Assembly: GCF_003605435.1 (NCBI RefSeq)
Contig: NZ_QXQB01000007.1
Span: forward strand, 124,001 to 188,000
Direction: 5' to 3'
DNA from: Paenibacillus pinisoli
Lineage (GTDB): Bacteria > Bacillota > Bacilli > Paenibacillales > Paenibacillaceae
Length of the DNA stretch: 64,000 bases
Shown here: positions 56,404-64,000 of the stretch, one piece after another
How the letters are laid out: every line of letters begins with the position of its first letter
How positions within the stretch are numbered: the first letter of the stretch is position 1
Made by a program: the position numbers and the translations under genes
The notes under the pieces: model-generated
What the model was told of the DNA's origin: nothing
What the model saw: the letters and a program-made list of their open reading frames with translations, nothing else
The model's database searches: none

Positions 56404-57756
56404 ATGACTACTCGTACAGTAAAAACGATTCAGACATCGCAAGGCACGCAGGACCGGCTGGCGGAGGTCGAATCGCTGACGCTGCGTGCGGATGAGGCGG
56501 GCGTAGAGAACCAAGTGATTAACGTCTATGAAGACGTTGAGTACCAGTCGATTATCGGCTTCGGCGGCGCCATTACCGAGGCTTCCGCTGTGACGGCATC
56601 GAAGCTGAGCGAAGAGAACAGCAACCGCATCCTGAATGCGTATTATGACGCGGAGGAAGGCATCGGCTACACGATTTGCCGTACACATATCAATAGCTGC
56701 GATTTTGCGCTGGGCAATTACACTTACGTAGAAGACGGCGATGTGGAGCTGAAGACCTTCGACATCAGCCATGACCGCGAGGCAATCATTCCGTACATCC
56801 AGAAGGCCAAGGGGCTGGCTGGAGAAGACTTTACATTCTACGCTTCGCCTTGGAGCCCTCCGGCATGGATGAAGACCAATGGCGAGATGAACCATGGGGG
56901 CAAGCTGAAGCCGGAATATTGGGATGTATGGGCTCGCTACTATATCAAATTCATTGAAGCCTATGAAGCGGAAGGTCTGCCGCTGTGGGGGCTGACTGTA
57001 CAGAACGAAGCGAAAGCGGTGCAAATCTGGGATTCCTGCATTTACACGGCTGAGGAGGAGCGCGACTTTGTGCGCGACCATTTGGGGCCGGAGCTGCATA
57101 AGTCGGGCCGCCAAGATGTGAAGGTCATGATCTGGGACCACAACAAGGAGCGCGTATATGACCGTGCGAAGGTCGCCTATGAAGATGCGGTAGCGTCCAA
57201 GTACATCTGGGGTCTCGGCTTTCATTGGTATTCCGGCGACCACTTCGATGCCTTGTCGGCTGTGAAGCACCGCTATCCGAACAAGGGCCTGATGTTCACG
57301 GAAGGCTGCCATGAGGGCGGCGTGCAGATCGGCTCGTGGAAGAGCGGCGAGCGCTATGCGCATGACATAATCGGCAATCTGAACAATGGCATGGAAGGCT
57401 GGACGGACTGGAACATCGTATTGGACGAGCAAGGCGGCCCGAATCACGTAGGCAACTACTGCGACGCGCCGATTATCGCCGACACGAAGTCCGATTCGCT
57501 AACCTTCCAATCGTCGTACTACTACATCGGCCACTTCAGCAAATACATCCGTCCGGGCGCGATCCGCATTGCCTGCTCGAAGTATACGGAAGCGCTGCAA
57601 ACTACTGCGTTCAAAAATCCGAACGGCGAATTGGTTGTCGTTGTCTTGAACCGTACCGATGACGGGCATCCATATGTTCTTCGCAACAATGAGCAAGTCG
57701 CGGAAGGCAGCATTCCTGCACACTCTATCCAGACGCTGATTTTCCCGAGCGTATAA
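56404..57756 (+). CDS. Glycoside hydrolase family 30 (glucosylceramidase-like)
   Basis: Cytoplasmic hydrolase of about 450 residues, with no signal peptide. ATG 56404 is 12 bases from AGGAAGGGG; upstream in-frame ATGs overlap a TATAAT-like -10 at 56361. Catalytic residues: acid/base Glu202 in LWGLTVQNEAK and nucleophile Glu300 in GLMFTEGCHEGG, in a TIM barrel (IGFGGAITEASAVT, YASPWSPPAWMKTNGEMN). The C-terminal beta domain is short. GH30 enzymes cleave beta-glucosyl, beta-1,6-glucan or xylan links. First of a two-gene operon with a GH3 enzyme, 14 bp apart. Confidence 0.93.
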   Translation: MTTRTVKTIQTSQGTQDRLAEVESLTLRADEAGVENQVINVYEDVEYQSIIGFGGAITEASAVTASKLSEENSNRILNAYYDAEEGIGYTICRTHINSCDFALGNYTYVEDGDVELKTFDISHDREAIIPYIQKAKGLAGEDFTFYASPWSPPAWMKTNGEMNHGGKLKPEYWDVWARYYIKFIEAYEAEGLPLWGLTVQNEAKAVQIWDSCIYTAEEERDFVRDHLGPELHKSGRQDVKVMIWDHNKERVYDRAKVAYEDAVASKYIWGLGFHWYSGDHFDALSAVKHRYPNKGLMFTEGCHEGGVQIGSWKSGERYAHDIIGNLNNGMEGWTDWNIVLDEQGGPNHVGNYCDAPIIADTKSDSLTFQSSYYYIGHFSKYIRPGAIRIACSKYTEALQTTAFKNPNGELVVVVLNRTDDGHPYVLRNNEQVAEGSIPAHSIQTLIFPSV

Positions 57757-57770
57757 GGGGGCAGAAGAAT

Positions 57771-59948
57771 ATGACAGCATCTTCAAAGCGCAATTGGCTG
57801 ACGCCTGAGATTCTGGAACAAGCGAAGCAGATTCTGTCTGGCTTGACTCTGGAAGAGAAGGTTGGGCAGATGACGCAATATGACTGGGGCTATAATCCGA
57901 TTAACCCGGAGACAGGCGTGTCCCAGCGCGACCTGCTGGTCGAAGAGATTCGCGGGGGGCGCGTCGGCTCTATCTTCAATTTGTCCGGCGCCGCAGAAGC
58001 GAATGAGCTTCAGAAGCTCATTCAGGAGAATACGGCGAGCCGCATTCCGCTCTTGATCGGACGCGACGTTATTCACGGTTATAAAACGGTGTTCCCGATC
58101 CCGCTCGCGCAAGCATCGGCATGGAATCCGGATCTGGCGAGACGAACGGCGGAGGCCGCTTCCCGCGAGTCCATCACGGATGGCGTAGCTTGGGTATTCG
58201 CGCCGATGATCGACATTAGCCGCGATCCAAGATGGGGACGCATTGCCGAGAGCATCGGCGAGGATCCGTTGCTCACAGGCGAATATGCGAAGGCTTGGGT
58301 AGAAGGCTCGCAGATCGATGACGGAGCGGGGCAGGCGACGGCAAGCTGTCCGAAGCATTACGCCGCATACGGGCTTGCGGAAGCGGGACGCGACTACAAT
58401 ACGGTAGACTTGTCCGACCGCGTATTGCGCGAGGTGATCTTGCCGCCGTTCCGCGATGCCGTGGACGCCGGAGCGCTGAGCATCATGGCTTCCTTCAACG
58501 AAGTGAACGGTATTCCGGCTTGCGCCAACGAATATTTGCTGAAGACGATTTTGCGTGACGAGTGGGGCTTTGAAGGGATTGTAGCCAGTGACTATAATGC
58601 GCTTCAGGAGCTGATCACGCACGGCGTTGCCGGCAGCGAAGAAGAGGCATGCGAGCGCAGCATCATGGCAGGCTGCGATATGGATATGCATTCCGGCTTC
58701 TATATGCGCTACCTGCCGAAGCTGGTTCGTGAAGGGCGCATGCCGGAGAGCGTCGTGGACCAGTCGGTGCTGCGCATTCTGGCCGTTAAGATTAAGCTGG
58801 GCTTGTTCGAGCAGCCTTATGTGACCGTCCCTTCGGAGGAGGCGGCTGCATCGGCACGCGCTTCGTTCACGGAGCTGGCGCGCGAGGCGGCGAGGGAGTC
58901 GATCGTCTTGCTGCGCAACGAAGGCAGGACTCTGCCGCTGAGCAAGCAAGCCGCGTCGATTGCCGTCATCGGACCGCTCGCGGACAATCGCAAGGACCCG
59001 CTTGGCTGCTGGGCATTCGACGGTAATCCGGAGGATGTGGTCAGCTTGCTGGAGGGCGTGCGTCAAGCTGTTGGAGCGGGTGCTGCGATTCATTATGCGG
59101 AAGGCTGCTCCATGGACTCGGACGGCGAGGAGGGATTCGAAGCTGCGCTAGACGCGGCACGTCAAGCGGACGTCATTGTGCTGGCACTGGGCGAGGCGCT
59201 GGAGATGAGCGGCGAGTCCCGTTCCCGGACGTCGTTGGACCTGCCGGGCGCGCAGCGCAAGCTAGTCGAGGCTGTGGCTGCGCTGGGCAAGCCTGTGACA
59301 GCAGTGCTGCTGAGCGGCAGGCCGCTTGCCTTGCCATGGCTGCAGGAGCATGTCTCCGCCATCGTGCAGGCTTGGCATCTCGGCGTACAGAGCGGGCATG
59401 CTATTGCGGACGTGTTGTTCGGCGACTACAATCCTGGCGGCCGCTTGCCGGTCACTTTCCCGCATAATGTGGGCCAAGTGCCAATCTACTACTATCGCAA
59501 GAAGACAGGCCGCCCGCCAGCGGGCGTCTATTCTTCCTACTACATCGATTCTACGACAGAGCCGCTTTATCCGTTCGGCTATGGCCTCAGCTACACCGAG
59601 TTCGAGTATAGCGGCATTACAGCTGACTGGACTTCGATTGCGGCTGATGGCGAGCTGACTGTGTCGGTGACGGTATCGAACGTCGGAGACCGTATGGGCG
59701 AGGAAGTCGTCCAGGTTTATATCCGGGACGAGGCAGCAAGCGTCACCCAGCCGCTGAAGAAGCTGATCGGCTTCGGCAAAGTGAGCATCGGGCCGAACGA
59801 ATCGGCTACGCTCACCTTCAAGGTCGGACGCGAACAGCTCGCTATTATCGACCAGCACATGAGGCTGACCGTCGAGCCGGGTGACTTCACCTTGTGGGTC
59901 GGACCAAACTCCAGCGAAGGACAGTCGATTACAGTTACAGTAGTATAG
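57771..59948 (+). CDS. Glycoside hydrolase family 3 beta-glucosidase (BglX type)
   Basis: Cytoplasmic hydrolase of 725 residues, without signal peptide. The N-terminal TIM barrel has KHYAAYGLAEAGRDYNT and the nucleophile Asp274 in GIVASDYNALQEL (SDY in place of the usual SDW). The alpha/beta sandwich (PLSKQAASIAVIGPLADNRK, VIVLALGEALEMSGESRSRT) supplies acid/base residues, and a C-terminal fibronectin-like domain (LTVSVTVSNVGDRMGEEVVQ, VYIRDEAASVTQPLKKLIGF) ends the protein. It starts 14 bp after the GH30 gene behind AAGGGGG. The pair probably splits an imported oligosaccharide to glucose; no transporter gene lies nearby. Confidence 0.95.
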   Translation: MTASSKRNWLTPEILEQAKQILSGLTLEEKVGQMTQYDWGYNPINPETGVSQRDLLVEEIRGGRVGSIFNLSGAAEANELQKLIQENTASRIPLLIGRDVIHGYKTVFPIPLAQASAWNPDLARRTAEAASRESITDGVAWVFAPMIDISRDPRWGRIAESIGEDPLLTGEYAKAWVEGSQIDDGAGQATASCPKHYAAYGLAEAGRDYNTVDLSDRVLREVILPPFRDAVDAGALSIMASFNEVNGIPACANEYLLKTILRDEWGFEGIVASDYNALQELITHGVAGSEEEACERSIMAGCDMDMHSGFYMRYLPKLVREGRMPESVVDQSVLRILAVKIKLGLFEQPYVTVPSEEAAASARASFTELAREAARESIVLLRNEGRTLPLSKQAASIAVIGPLADNRKDPLGCWAFDGNPEDVVSLLEGVRQAVGAGAAIHYAEGCSMDSDGEEGFEAALDAARQADVIVLALGEALEMSGESRSRTSLDLPGAQRKLVEAVAALGKPVTAVLLSGRPLALPWLQEHVSAIVQAWHLGVQSGHAIADVLFGDYNPGGRLPVTFPHNVGQVPIYYYRKKTGRPPAGVYSSYYIDSTTEPLYPFGYGLSYTEFEYSGITADWTSIAADGELTVSVTVSNVGDRMGEEVVQVYIRDEAASVTQPLKKLIGFGKVSIGPNESATLTFKVGREQLAIIDQHMRLTVEPGDFTLWVGPNSSEGQSITVTVV

Positions 59949-59950
59949 TA

Positions 59951-59985
59951 AAAAAGGGCTTCTGCGTTTGAGCAGAGGCCCTTTT
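59951..59985 (+). terminator. Terminator of the GH30-GH3 operon
   Basis: AAAAAGGGCTTCTGC pairs with GCAGAGGCCCTTTT (one mismatch) around a 6-base loop. Confidence 0.85.
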
Positions 59986-60005
59986 ATTATTTGATGCGCT
60001 TGCGC

Positions 60006-61020
60006 TTCTGTAACGTTGTTAGGCATGGGTACGATCAGCTTTTTGCAAGGACAAATTAGCTTCTCACGTACTAGCCGGATTAGCCCCGACAGGTCCCGTT
60101 AGAGCTCCATTTGGTGCGATTTCACCGCTGTAACGACGCCAGGCGTCACTGCAATCGCAATTCTGGCTTTCTAGCGAGTGTAGCCTCGTCAGGCCCCGTT
60201 AGAGCGCCATTTGGTGCGATTTCGTCGCTGTAACGACGTCAGGCGAGCCTACAATCAACATTTAGTCTTTCTAGCGAGTGTAGCCCCGTCAGGCCCCGTT
60301 AGAGCGCCATTTCGTGCGATTTCGTCGCTGTAACGACGTCAGGTGTCACTACAATCGCAATTCTGGCTTTCTTGCGCGTGTAGCCCCGTCAGGAACCTTT
60401 AGAGCGCCATTTGATGCGATTTCGTCGCTGTAACGACGTCAGGCGAGCCTACAATCAACATTTAGTCTTTCTAGCGAGTGTAGCCCCGTTTGGCCCCGTT
60501 AGAGCGCCATTTGGTGAGATTTCGTCTTGTAACGACGTCAGGCGTCACTACAATCAGCATTTAGTCTTTCTAGCGAGTGTAGCCCCGTAGCCCCGTCAGG
60601 TCCCGTTAGAGCGCCATTTGGTGCGATTTCGTCGCTGTAACGACGCCAGGTGTCACTACAATCGCAATTCTAGCTTTCTTGCGCGTGTAGCCCCGTCAGG
60701 AACCTTTAGAGCTCCATTTGGTGCGATTTCGTCGCTGTAACGACGCCAGGCGTCACTGCAATCGCAATTCTGGCTTTCTTGCGCGTGTAGCCCCGTCAGG
60801 CCCCGTTAGAGCGCCATTTGGTGCAATTTCGTCGCTGTAGCGTTGCCAGGCGCGCCTACAGTCAGCATTTAGTCTTTCTAGCGCGTGTAACCCCGTTTGG
60901 CACCGTTAGAGCGCCGCTTGGTGCAATATCGTCGCTGTAGTGACGCCAGGCGTCACTACAATCATCATTTCGGCTCACAAGCCAAATTAGCCCCACAAGG
61001 CACCGTTACGGCGCCGGCTA
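60006..61020. repeat. Array of about ten 100-bp tandem repeats
   Basis: A 1.1-kb gap without genes between GH3 and GNAT is filled by imperfect direct repeats. The anchor TTAGAGC-CCATTTGGTG recurs with its first bases at 60099, 60199, 60299, 60399, 60499, 60606, 60706, 60806 and 60906, with a degenerate copy at 61006. The pitch is exactly 100 bp except one step of 107, where AGCCCCGT is duplicated. Each unit has CGTCG-CTGTAA-CGACG, a small dyad. The second half of the unit exists in two forms, one with ACAATCAACATTTAGTCT and one with CAATCGCAATTCTGGCT, that largely alternate. Inner copies are most alike; both ends decay. A 100-bp pitch shifts frame each time, so it is not coding. Confidence 0.95.
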
Positions 61021-61059
61021 GCGGGTTACTCTGCATCTCTCTCCAACTATCAATTGCCA

Positions 61060-61872
61060 TCAAATAGGCCCCCACAAGGCGCGGGTCCAGGCGAGGCTCA
61101 TGCCAAGACGCTCCATGTTGTGCTGGCTGGAGCTGCCGAAGCTGGCTTGGCCCGCCACGAGATCGCAGCCCGCTCGATGAGCTTCATAAAGCCTCCACTG
61201 CAAAAGCGCGGTTTGCAGTCCTCTTCCCCTGTATTCAGGCAGCGTCGCAGCCAGTGCGAGCGAGGCTGTGCCCTCATGAATATGCATGACGCCTACAGCA
61301 GCCGGAACCTCGTTCCAGCGGGCCAGTAACAGCCTCCAGCCAGGGCGGTTCAGCAGCCCGATGTTGTTGTTCACGAAATGATGCTTATCGTCCAGACTCA
61401 TGCCAGCGCCGACGCAATGAATACCCGCATATACATCAAAGTCCGTCTCATTCTCGATGGACTGGACAGTAATCGAAGGAGCCAACGCCGGACGTTCCTC
61501 ACGTGGAAGCCCATAGAGCACGGATTGGAAGCCCGTCTGATGCAGTCCTTTCCCAGCCAAGTGGCGAAGTGTCTCGGCATTGTTGCCGACAGGATCAATA
61601 TCCATCTGGAAGCGGCGCTCCCTCTCCCGATAGAAGGCTAGAATCTCGTCGAGATGGCCAATATCCACATGCGAGAATCCTCTTATTGAATTGAACAGTC
61701 CCCAAGGCATCGTTTTAATATAGAAGGCTGCTATGTTGCCGAGCTTCATAATTTCTACCCCTTCGGGGTTGCCGATTCTTTCTCCAATCGAGCTTATGCG
61801 CGAAGTTATAAATGCTGCCTCAGCCTGCTGAATACGCGCTGTTAACGTTTCGTTTAGAACAGGAGGTCTCAT
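61060..61872 (-). CDS. GNAT-family acetyltransferase
   Basis: Acyl-CoA-dependent N-acetyltransferase-like protein of about 270 residues. I prefer the ATG at 61872; an earlier ATG at 61887 sits on the AAAAGG site. The C-terminal GNAT domain has the CoA pyrophosphate loop LPEYRGRGLQTALLQWRLYE and motif LVAGQASFGSSSQHNMERLG. The N-terminal 120 residues (EVIEIMKLGNIAAFYIKTM-like segment, HLDEILAFYRERERRFQMDI) resemble a second, degenerate GNAT copy. Target unknown. It ends 40 bp from the repeat array. Confidence 0.85.
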   Translation of the reverse strand: MRPPVLNETLTARIQQAEAAFITSRISSIGERIGNPEGVEIMKLGNIAAFYIKTMPWGLFNSIRGFSHVDIGHLDEILAFYRERERRFQMDIDPVGNNAETLRHLAGKGLHQTGFQSVLYGLPREERPALAPSITVQSIENETDFDVYAGIHCVGAGMSLDDKHHFVNNNIGLLNRPGWRLLLARWNEVPAAVGVMHIHEGTASLALAATLPEYRGRGLQTALLQWRLYEAHRAGCDLVAGQASFGSSSQHNMERLGMSLAWTRALWGPI

Positions 61873-61927
61873 TGCACAATCACACATCCTTTTTAGATTT
61901 TAACGATAAAAGCCGCGAGTAAGGGGG

Positions 61928-64000
61928 TTACGGACTGCCCTTGCTCTTCTGTTGATCGGGTATGATGAACGATACGCTCGTTCCCTCGTCAGGCGTGCTT
62001 TGAATCAACAACCCTTGACCATACAGCTGGAGGAGTCTGCGGTTCGTATTGGCAACGCCGATCCCGCTCTTGCCGCTCATGGTCCGGTTCAGCAGCTGAT
62101 GAACGGTTTCTTGACTGATGCCGATTCCATTATCCCTCACTTCAATGAGCGTGCCTTGGTCTACGCGTGCGACCCGAATCAGCACGGTCCCGCCTTTATT
62201 GCGCTTCAACAAGCCATGCTTGACGGCGTTCTCGATAAGCGGCTGTATGGTCAGCGGAGGAAGCAGCGGATTGAGGCCTTGCTCAATGTCCCATTCGACA
62301 GACAGGCGTTCCTCGAACCGCTCCTGCTCGACATAGAGATAGGCCTTGGCTAGCTCCAGCTCATGGGACAGCTCGACCAATTCCTCTGTGTTCAGAAAAT
62401 CAAAGCTGATCCGGAGATACGAAGAGAAGGCTTCAACAAGAGAACGCATCTTCTCGGTATCTGTCATGCTTAACGCCATGATGGAATTAAGTGTATTGAA
62501 CAGGAAATGCGGATGAATCTGCGCCTGCAGATAAGCGGCCTCCATACGAAGCCGTTTGTGAATCGATTGCTTGAGCGTAATCAGCGCTTTAATTCGATAT
62601 TTCAGCTCCAGGGCGTCTACCGGCTTGGTCACGTAATCATTGGCGCCTGACGCGAAGCCGGTATAAATATCGGTAGACTGGCTGCGCGCCGTCAGCAGCA
62701 AGACAGGCAGCTCTGATAAGGAGTAATGCTCCCTGATCCTCTGAGTCAGCTCATAGCCAGACATCTGCGGCATCATCACATCGGCAATGACGAGATCCCA
62801 AGCCCCGGTCGCGAGCAGTTCCAATGCTTCGCGGGCAGAATGGGCGGTTGTCAGCTGATAGGGCTCTGAAGACAAGATACCGGCGAGGACGCTCAGATTG
62901 ACAGGGTCATCGTCTACGGCAAGAATATGAACCTTGCTGTCATTCAGCAGCGCAGGGATAGACTCTTGCGGCAAGGAGGCCAGAACGCCTGCAGCCATTT
63001 CGGCTTGGCTGAGAGCAGCTGCGGACAAGGCCGGATTAAGCGACGGTGCAAGATGCTCGTCGCCTGCCAGCGGAAGCTGGAAGCTGAAAGTCGAGCCCTG
63101 CCCAGGTGATGACCGGACAGTAAGCTCGCCGCCGTGCAGCTCGACCAGCTGCTTGCATATGCTTAGGCCAAGTCCCATGCCTCTGCCGTCGCTAATTCCG
63201 TAGGCCCCTTGCTCGTAAGGCCGGAAGATGCGTTCCTGTGTCTCTTTATCCATGCCAACCCCGGTATCGGATACATGAATGACCACGAAGCCGCCGCGGA
63301 CTTCTGCGGATATGTCGATTTGGCCTTCCTCGGTGTATTTCAGCGCGTTGTGCAGCAGATTGTACATAATTTGCACCAGCCGCTTCTCATCGGCCATTAC
63401 AAGCGGCGTGGAGTCTGCAATGTTCATTTGCAGCCGGACAGGCTTGCCCTCCATAAGAAAAGCCAGCATGGCGATAATGCCGGGCACGAGCGACTGAATA
63501 TGCAGCGGTTCTTGCTTCAGCGCGATGCGATGCTCCTTTAGGCGCGCGACGTCGAGCAGGTCGCCCAGCATATGGGACATGCGCCGGCTGATCTTGATTA
63601 ACAGCTCCATGTCCTTGATGCTGCTGGCGTTCATTCTTTCCTTTTCCTTCGTGACGACGGTTTCGGCAATGTTCATAATGCCATGCAGGGGTGTCCGAAG
63701 CTCATGCGACGTATTGGCAAGGAATTGGTCCTTCAGCTTATCTTCCTTTTTCAACTGCTCGTATAGCTCCGAGTTCTCTCTGGATTGGCGGTAATATTTT
63801 TTGAACCAATAAGTAGAGAAGCCGATCATGGCCGCCATGATATCGAGAGGATAATAGACGGTTGTCACATCTTTTGATGCAGAAGCGAAGCTCCACAACA
63901 AATTGGAGATAATGCTTACAGCCGATAACAGCAGAAATATGATGTCAATGTCGTTTTTCTTATTAAAGATCATGCCGCCCGCAATGCCTATGAACCATAT
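61928..64000 (-). CDS. Hybrid sensor kinase, paralogue of the 4095 gene, 5' end outside the window
   Basis: The frame stays open to the right edge, with membrane-like residues (IWFIGIAGG) before the first in-window ATG at 63973, so the start is missing. Visible: last helices of a 7TM-DISM block, HisKA with HELRTPLHG, HATPase (GMGLGLSICKQLVELHGG), receiver (VDDDPVNL; Asp in VIADVMMPQMSGYELT; KPVDA), and a LytS-type kinase (QIHPHFLFNTLNSIMALS) with HATPase (GIGVANTNRRLLQLYGQG). The order and long stretches of wording match the gene at 4095; here the H-box is canonical. It lies 40 bp upstream of the GNAT gene. Confidence 0.92.
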   Translation of the reverse strand: MWFIGIAGGMIFNKKNDIDIIFLLLSAVSIISNLLWSFASASKDVTTVYYPLDIMAAMIGFSTYWFKKYYRQSRENSELYEQLKKEDKLKDQFLANTSHELRTPLHGIMNIAETVVTKEKERMNASSIKDMELLIKISRRMSHMLGDLLDVARLKEHRIALKQEPLHIQSLVPGIIAMLAFLMEGKPVRLQMNIADSTPLVMADEKRLVQIMYNLLHNALKYTEEGQIDISAEVRGGFVVIHVSDTGVGMDKETQERIFRPYEQGAYGISDGRGMGLGLSICKQLVELHGGELTVRSSPGQGSTFSFQLPLAGDEHLAPSLNPALSAAALSQAEMAAGVLASLPQESIPALLNDSKVHILAVDDDPVNLSVLAGILSSEPYQLTTAHSAREALELLATGAWDLVIADVMMPQMSGYELTQRIREHYSLSELPVLLLTARSQSTDIYTGFASGANDYVTKPVDALELKYRIKALITLKQSIHKRLRMEAAYLQAQIHPHFLFNTLNSIMALSMTDTEKMRSLVEAFSSYLRISFDFLNTEELVELSHELELAKAYLYVEQERFEERLSVEWDIEQGLNPLLPPLTIQPLIENAVKHGLLKRNKGGTVLIRVARVDQGTLIEVRDNGIGISQETVHQLLNRTMSGKSGIGVANTNRRLLQLYGQGLLIQSTPDEGTSVSFIIPDQQKSKGSP

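Noticed and set aside
56374..57447. Open frame antisense to the GH30 gene
   Set aside because: Entirely within a strong GH30 gene; composition typical of a shadow frame.
57783..59093. Long open frame on the minus strand opposite the GH3 gene
   Set aside because: Shadow of GH3 codons; no ribosome binding site and no recognisable sequence.
60006..61020. The repeat array as a CRISPR locus
   Set aside because: Units are 100 bp with variation throughout; there are no short identical repeats separated by unique spacers and no cas genes in the window.
60006..61020. The repeat array as a repeat-protein gene
   Set aside because: A 100-bp pitch changes frame in each copy, stops occur in all frames, and no long open frame is present.
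1..64000. tRNA, rRNA, insertion sequences, prophage or conjugative genes
   Set aside because: Looked for cloverleaf-like clusters, transposase or integrase motifs and structural phage genes; none was recognised.

Overview
The window reads as the chromosome of a spore-forming, low-to-medium-GC Firmicute of the Paenibacillus type. The evidence is strong AGGAGG-type ribosome binding sites with ATG/GTG/TTG starts, a CotF-like spore coat/alcohol dehydrogenase cluster with the gene order of Bacillus subtilis yraG-yraF-adhB-yraE-yraD, an Amj-type lipid II flippase, a hxlA-hxlB formaldehyde-fixation pair, 7TM-DISM hybrid kinases and many AraC, MerR, TetR and ECF regulators. No rRNA, tRNA, CRISPR array, transposase or prophage gene was seen. 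Most of the DNA is ordinary chromosomal accessory and regulatory content.

Layout. 0-4 kb: a 5'-truncated unknown gene, a broken SMI1-like remnant, an AraC-type regulator with an N-terminal HTH, a methyltransferase and a secreted protein of unknown family. 4-9 kb: a large hybrid kinase carrying two kinase modules (a paralogue enters at the right edge) and an FAD-linked oxidase. 8.8-14.2 kb: ECF sigma plus a membrane protein with a duplicated domain, a stress flavoprotein-like protein, a TetR/SDR divergon, and a MerR-controlled operon whose promoter has the classic 19-bp spacer. 14.3-16.9 kb: mqo and an L25/Ctc gene with an unusual leader. 17-22.1 kb: a SUKH-type protein, then an ankyrin - dead ABC/LytTR fusion - ABC-2 exporter - small membrane peptide operon. 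22-29 kb: a TerD-like large protein, an ECF sigma/anti-sigma pair and a three-gene sugar/glycosyltransferase operon. 29-32.2 kb: a non-canonical HSP90 with an alpha-solenoid partner. 32-39.3 kb: catalase, an OmpR-type two-component system with a likely target (S41 peptidase), a doubly broken SRPBCC gene and a MauE-like pair. 39.4-42.8 kb: the coat/ADH cluster and a second MerR gene with a textbook autoregulated promoter. 43-47.3 kb: a MidA-like methyltransferase, an SDR/HxlR divergon and hxlAB. 47-56 kb: Gfo/Idh oxidoreductase, MFS exporter, wHTH-TPR regulator, a HEPN-like/XRE pair, a patatin-lectin protein with a twice-inserted helical module, and amj. 55.5-60 kb: an AraC/GH30/GH3 saccharide-degrading module. 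60-61 kb: about ten copies of a 100-bp non-coding tandem repeat. The window ends in a GNAT gene and the second hybrid kinase.

The features least explained by known biology are the 100-bp repeat array (60.0-61.0 kb), the Cys-bounded helical hairpin found twice in the patatin-lectin protein, the ankyrin/ABC-LytTR/exporter operon, and the HSP90-solenoid pair. All functions are inferred by reading the translations; no database search was run.
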